Below are positions 43,325 to 45,566 of a stretch of 45,566 nt of DNA, piece by piece. Under the pieces are notes generated by a model, which made no database searches, was not told the DNA's origin, and saw nothing but the letters and a program-made list of their open reading frames with translations. The stretch is from Pseudomonadota bacterium. GTDB taxonomy: Bacteria; Pseudomonadota; Gammaproteobacteria; Burkholderiales; Burkholderiaceae_C. Location: assembly GCA_021805825.1 (NCBI GenBank), contig JAJZEC010000028.1:1-45566 (forward strand), read 5' to 3'. Numbering within the stretch: position 1 is the first letter of the stretch; each line of letters starts with the position of its first letter. The translations under genes and the position numbers were made by a program.

Positions 43325-44578
43325 ATGGATCTGAGCCTGCCGGATTCCCTGGGCTGGGTGGCCGCGCTGGCCGCCGGCCTGCTGATCGGTATCGAGCGCG
43401 AGCGCAGCCAGCCCGACGAGCAGTCGAGCGCCGGGGTGCGCAGCTTCGCGCTGGCCGCGCTGTGCGGGGCGGTGGCCGAGCGCTTCGGCGCCGTCGCGCT
43501 GCTCGCGGTTCTGCTCGCCGTGGCCGCGCTGGCGGTGGTGGCCTACGTGCGCGCCGGCGGCAGCGACCCCGGGATCACCACCGAAATCGCCCTGCTGCTC
43601 AGCCTGCTCCTCGGCGCGCTGGCAATGCGCCAGCCGGCGCTGGCCTCGGCCTTGGCGGTGCTGGCGGTTCTGCTGCTGGCGGCCAAGGCTCCCCTGCATG
43701 GCTTCGTGCACCGCGTGCTGAGCGAGCAGGAGTTGCAGCACCTGTTGTTGCTGGCGGCCGCGCTGCTCGTCGTGCTGCCGCTGCTGCCCGACCGCGGCGT
43801 GGACTGGCTGGGTGGCCTGAACCTGCACGTGCTGTGGATGCTGGCCGTGTTGATGATGCTGATGCAGGGCATGGGTCATGTCGCGCTGCGCTGGCTGGGC
43901 GCCGCGCGCGGGCTGCCGCTGGGAGGCCTGTTCGGCGGCTTCGTGTCCAGCACGGCGACGATCGCCGCGATGGCGCGGCTGGCGCGCGAACAGCCCCGGC
44001 ACGCGGCCGCGGCCATCGCCGCCGCGCTGTGGTCCAACCTGGCCACCGTGCTGCAACTGGCGGTGCTGGCCGCGGTGGTGTCGCCGGGCCTGCTCGGGCC
44101 GTTGCTGCCGGCGCTTGCGCTGGCCTTCGCCGCCACGCTCGGCTGCGCGGGCTGGGCCACGCTGCGGGTGGTGCGCGGTGGTGCGGCTGCCGCGGCTGCC
44201 GGGGATGCCACCGAGGCGAAGCACGGCCAGCCCTTCAGCCTGCGTGCCGCTTTGCTGTTCGCCGCGTTGGTGGGCGCGGTGCTGTTCCTGGCCGAGCGCG
44301 CGCAGCACGCCTTCGGCGGCGGCGGCGTGCTGCTGGCCACCGCGTTGGCCGGCCTGGCCGATGCCCACGCTTCGTCCGTGTCGGCCTTGCAACTGCATGC
44401 CAGCGGCGCGCTGCCGGTGGCGACCACGATGGCTTGCGTGGGCGCGGCGCTGAGCAGCAACGCGCTCAGCAAGCTGGTCGCTGCAGCCATCGGCGGCAGC
44501 CGGCGTTTCGTGCTGGTGCTCGCGCTGTCCCAACTGGCCGCGCTCGGCGCCTTCTGGGCCGGGGTCGCGCTGGCCTGA
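43325..44578 (+). CDS. MgtC/SapB- and DUF4010-domain membrane protein
   Basis: The 417-residue integral membrane protein begins with an MgtC/SapB-like domain (WVAALAAGLLIGIERERSQ, SAGVRSFALAALCGAVA) and continues with a DUF4010 domain rich in helices, including PLGGLFGGFVSSTATIAAM. The function of this two-domain family is not established. Start at ATG 43325, with CGGAG at 43311-43315. It is not clearly in an operon with the YeeE pair (55-bp gap) and is followed by the tRNA-Asp promoter. Confidence 0.82.
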   Translation: MDLSLPDSLGWVAALAAGLLIGIERERSQPDEQSSAGVRSFALAALCGAVAERFGAVALLAVLLAVAALAVVAYVRAGGSDPGITTEIALLLSLLLGALAMRQPALASALAVLAVLLLAAKAPLHGFVHRVLSEQELQHLLLLAAALLVVLPLLPDRGVDWLGGLNLHVLWMLAVLMMLMQGMGHVALRWLGAARGLPLGGLFGGFVSSTATIAAMARLAREQPRHAAAAIAAALWSNLATVLQLAVLAAVVSPGLLGPLLPALALAFAATLGCAGWATLRVVRGGAAAAAAGDATEAKHGQPFSLRAALLFAALVGAVLFLAERAQHAFGGGGVLLATALAGLADAHASSVSALQLHASGALPVATTMACVGAALSSNALSKLVAAAIGGSRRFVLVLALSQLAALGAFWAGVALA

Positions 44579-44594
44579 ACTTCGCGCAGCTTCC

Positions 44595-44623
44595 TTGACA
44601 GGCTGTTGGCCTTGCAGGAAAAT
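44595..44623 (+). promoter_or_regulatory. Promoter of tRNA-Asp
   Basis: A perfect -35 TTGACA at 44595-44600 is followed by a 17-bp spacer and a -10 GAAAAT at 44618-44623, four of six bases matching consensus. Transcription would start near 44630, giving a short leader to the tRNA at 44667. Confidence 0.7.
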
Positions 44624-44666
44624 GCCAGCTTCGCCCGGGCGCAAGGCCTTGGCGATGCATGGCAAA

Positions 44667-44743
44667 GGAGTGGTAGTTCAGTTGGTTAGAATACCGGCCT
44701 GTCACGCCGGGGGTCGCGGGTTCGAGTCCCGTCCACTCCGCCA
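44667..44743 (+). tRNA. tRNA-Asp (anticodon GUC)
   Basis: A full 77-base cloverleaf with encoded CCA: acceptor GGAGTGG (44667-44673) pairs with CCACTCC (44733-44739), discriminator G, D-loop TAGTTCAGTTGGTTAGAA, anticodon stem-loop CCGGCCTGTCACGCCGG with GTC at 44701-44703, and T-arm GCGGGTTCGAGTCCCGT. It is nearly identical to E. coli tRNA-Asp. The 3' end is a probable integration site for the recombinase gene downstream. Confidence 0.97.
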
Positions 44744-44751
44744 ACGAATTC

Positions 44752-44785
44752 AACGGGTTAGCGTTTGCGCGCTAACCCGTTTTTC
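44752..44785 (+). terminator. Rho-independent terminator of tRNA-Asp
   Basis: A perfect 12-bp stem, AACGGGTTAGCG (44752-44763) and CGCTAACCCGTT (44770-44781), with a 6-nt loop TTTGCG, is followed by TTTTTC. It begins nine bases after the tRNA CCA end. Confidence 0.9.
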
Positions 44786-44789
44786 ATTG

Positions 44790-44812
44790 CATATTCCAAA
44801 GTTTGGAATATG
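44790..44812. repeat. 23-bp palindrome between tRNA terminator and recombinase gene
   Basis: CATATTCCAAA at 44790-44800 and its exact complement TTTGGAATATG at 44802-44812 flank a single central G. The 11-bp arms are far above chance. The 1-nt loop argues against an RNA hairpin terminator and for a protein-binding dyad. No T-tract follows on the recombinase strand. It is AT-rich against its surroundings and sits 17 bp from the recombinase stop. Confidence 0.75.
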
Positions 44813-44829
44813 GCTCTCGCGCGGAGGGT

Positions 44830-45566
44830 TCAGCGCGCCGGTTTCGCGACGCGCACGCGGCGCCGATCGTAGACCTGGCGAACCATCCGTTCGGACGTGT
44901 GCATGGTCGCATCGACCGTGTCGTGGTCGCCGCGCGCCATCTTCTCGGTCACGCCCTTCGGGCGGCAGTCCTGCAGGCTGAACTTCTGAAATGCGATGCC
45001 TCGGCGCTCCGCCTCGGCGACGCACTCGTTCATCAGTTTCGCCAGCGTCGCCTTCCAGCCGCCCTTGGTGTACTTCTGGCCGTCCAGGTTGCCGAACACG
45101 TACCAGCTGCCGGCGAGCTTGTGCCGCTTGATGGCCAGGGCCTCGTCGATGGTTGCGCGCAGCTCGTCGCTCCATTCGATCAGGCCGACCATCGCGGATT
45201 GCCCGCGCTGGCGCTTCGCCGCCTTCCACGCGATCCCGTCGTCTCCGATCATGTCGCGCGTGAAAGCGCGCACCTCCACCGAGCGCCGCAGGCACAACCA
45301 CGCGGTTTTCAGAGCCAAGGCGCAGATCAGCTGCGGGCCACCCATCTTGCGCCCGACCTCGACGGCCAGCGCCATCTCGGCATCGCTCACCAGGCGGTCG
45401 GTCTTCGCGGTGACAAGGCGCTCGACGCCACTGAACGGGTTGGTGCTCAGCCACTGCCGACGCACGCCCCACTCGAGGATTTTGTGCGCGAGCGAGATTT
45501 CCTTGTTGCCCTTCGCCGGGCGCGGCCGCAGGTTGCCTTCCTTGTCGCGCGCCGACAGGCACGTAT
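44830..45566 (-). CDS. Tyrosine recombinase/integrase, C-terminal part (gene runs off the window)
   Basis: The frame is open from the stop at 44830 through the right edge of the window (at least 245 residues visible), so the N-terminus lies outside. The catalytic domain is recognisable: LALKTAWLCLRRSVEVRAF is the first arginine segment. FSLQDCRPKGVTEKMA holds the Arg of the HxxR region, though with Gln-Asp-Cys rather than the usual His. HTSERMVRQVYDRRR holds the nucleophilic Tyr. It is oriented toward tRNA-Asp and ends 87 bp from its CCA, the usual position for an element integrated in a tRNA 3' end. A standard integrase N-terminal start at GTG 45465 would be too short, supporting truncation by the window. 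Confidence 0.88.
   Translation of the reverse strand, partial: TCLSARDKEGNLRPRPAKGNKEISLAHKILEWGVRRQWLSTNPFSGVERLVTAKTDRLVSDAEMALAVEVGRKMGGPQLICALALKTAWLCLRRSVEVRAFTRDMIGDDGIAWKAAKRQRGQSAMVGLIEWSDELRATIDEALAIKRHKLAGSWYVFGNLDGQKYTKGGWKATLAKLMNECVAEAERRGIAFQKFSLQDCRPKGVTEKMARGDHDTVDATMHTSERMVRQVYDRRRVRVAKPAR

Noticed and set aside
44750-45562. A 270-residue minus-strand frame overlapping the recombinase
   Set aside because: It runs across the tRNA terminator region and its translation shows Arg/Gly/Ala-rich shadow composition, while the other frame has clear recombinase motifs.

Overview
The window is GC-rich proteobacterial chromosome, coding almost end to end, most like a betaproteobacterium. 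Genus and species cannot be read from the sequence. Three blocks together suggest a chemolithoautotroph able to move electrons across its outer membrane. They are a DabA/DabB inorganic-carbon uptake pair behind a LysR gene, an Mto/Mtr-type porin-cytochrome conduit (monoheme cytochrome c, decaheme MtrA-like cytochrome, MtrB/PioB barrel), and a complete nine-gene System I cytochrome c maturation operon. Fe(II) oxidation is a reasonable inference but is not proven here.

Layout. 1-7114: housekeeping and accessory genes, namely an InhA-like DJ-1/PfpI enzyme, a SAM methyltransferase preceded by a decayed gene remnant, two exported proteins (one with a 3D peptidoglycan-type domain, one with TolB-like repeats), an Ada-like repair protein that has lost all four zinc cysteines of its sensor domain, a flavin reductase-like protein and a lipoprotein. 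7115-12280: LysR regulator, divergent from dabB-dabA across a perfect 10-bp inverted repeat. 12284-19200 (minus strand): two-component system, then cytochrome c, decaheme cytochrome, outer-membrane barrel and a terminator. 19344-26421: ccmABCDEFGHI, with every one of its eight gene junctions a 4-nt overlap, behind a candidate FNR-type class II promoter. 26495-32651: srkA, a small membrane protein and a MacA-MacB-OprM type efflux operon. 32876-35860: a multi-domain cyclic-di-GMP protein broken by one in-frame amber codon. 35885-44578: MOSC protein, degenerate HD-GYP protein, 3-hydroxyisobutyryl-CoA hydrolase-like protein, a two-subunit molybdenum hydroxylase (IorA/IorB type), a small unknown protein, a split YeeE/YedE sulfur transporter pair and an MgtC/DUF4010 membrane protein. 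44595-45566: tRNA-Asp with promoter and terminator, followed by the 3' part of a tyrosine recombinase running off the window. This is the expected architecture of a mobile element integrated at the tRNA 3' end.

How the parts fit. CcmA-I would attach heme to the eleven CXXCH motifs of the two cytochromes encoded beside it. The sensor kinase/response regulator pair lies directly upstream of the cytochrome genes on the same strand and is the obvious candidate regulator. DabAB would supply bicarbonate for carbon fixation, although no RuBisCO is in the window. The main oddities are the Ada protein without a methyl-phosphotriester sensor, the amber-split GGDEF/EAL gene, the tRNA-Asp/integrase boundary with a 23-bp palindrome, and the regulatory inverted repeats. 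No CRISPR array, rRNA or insertion sequence was seen.
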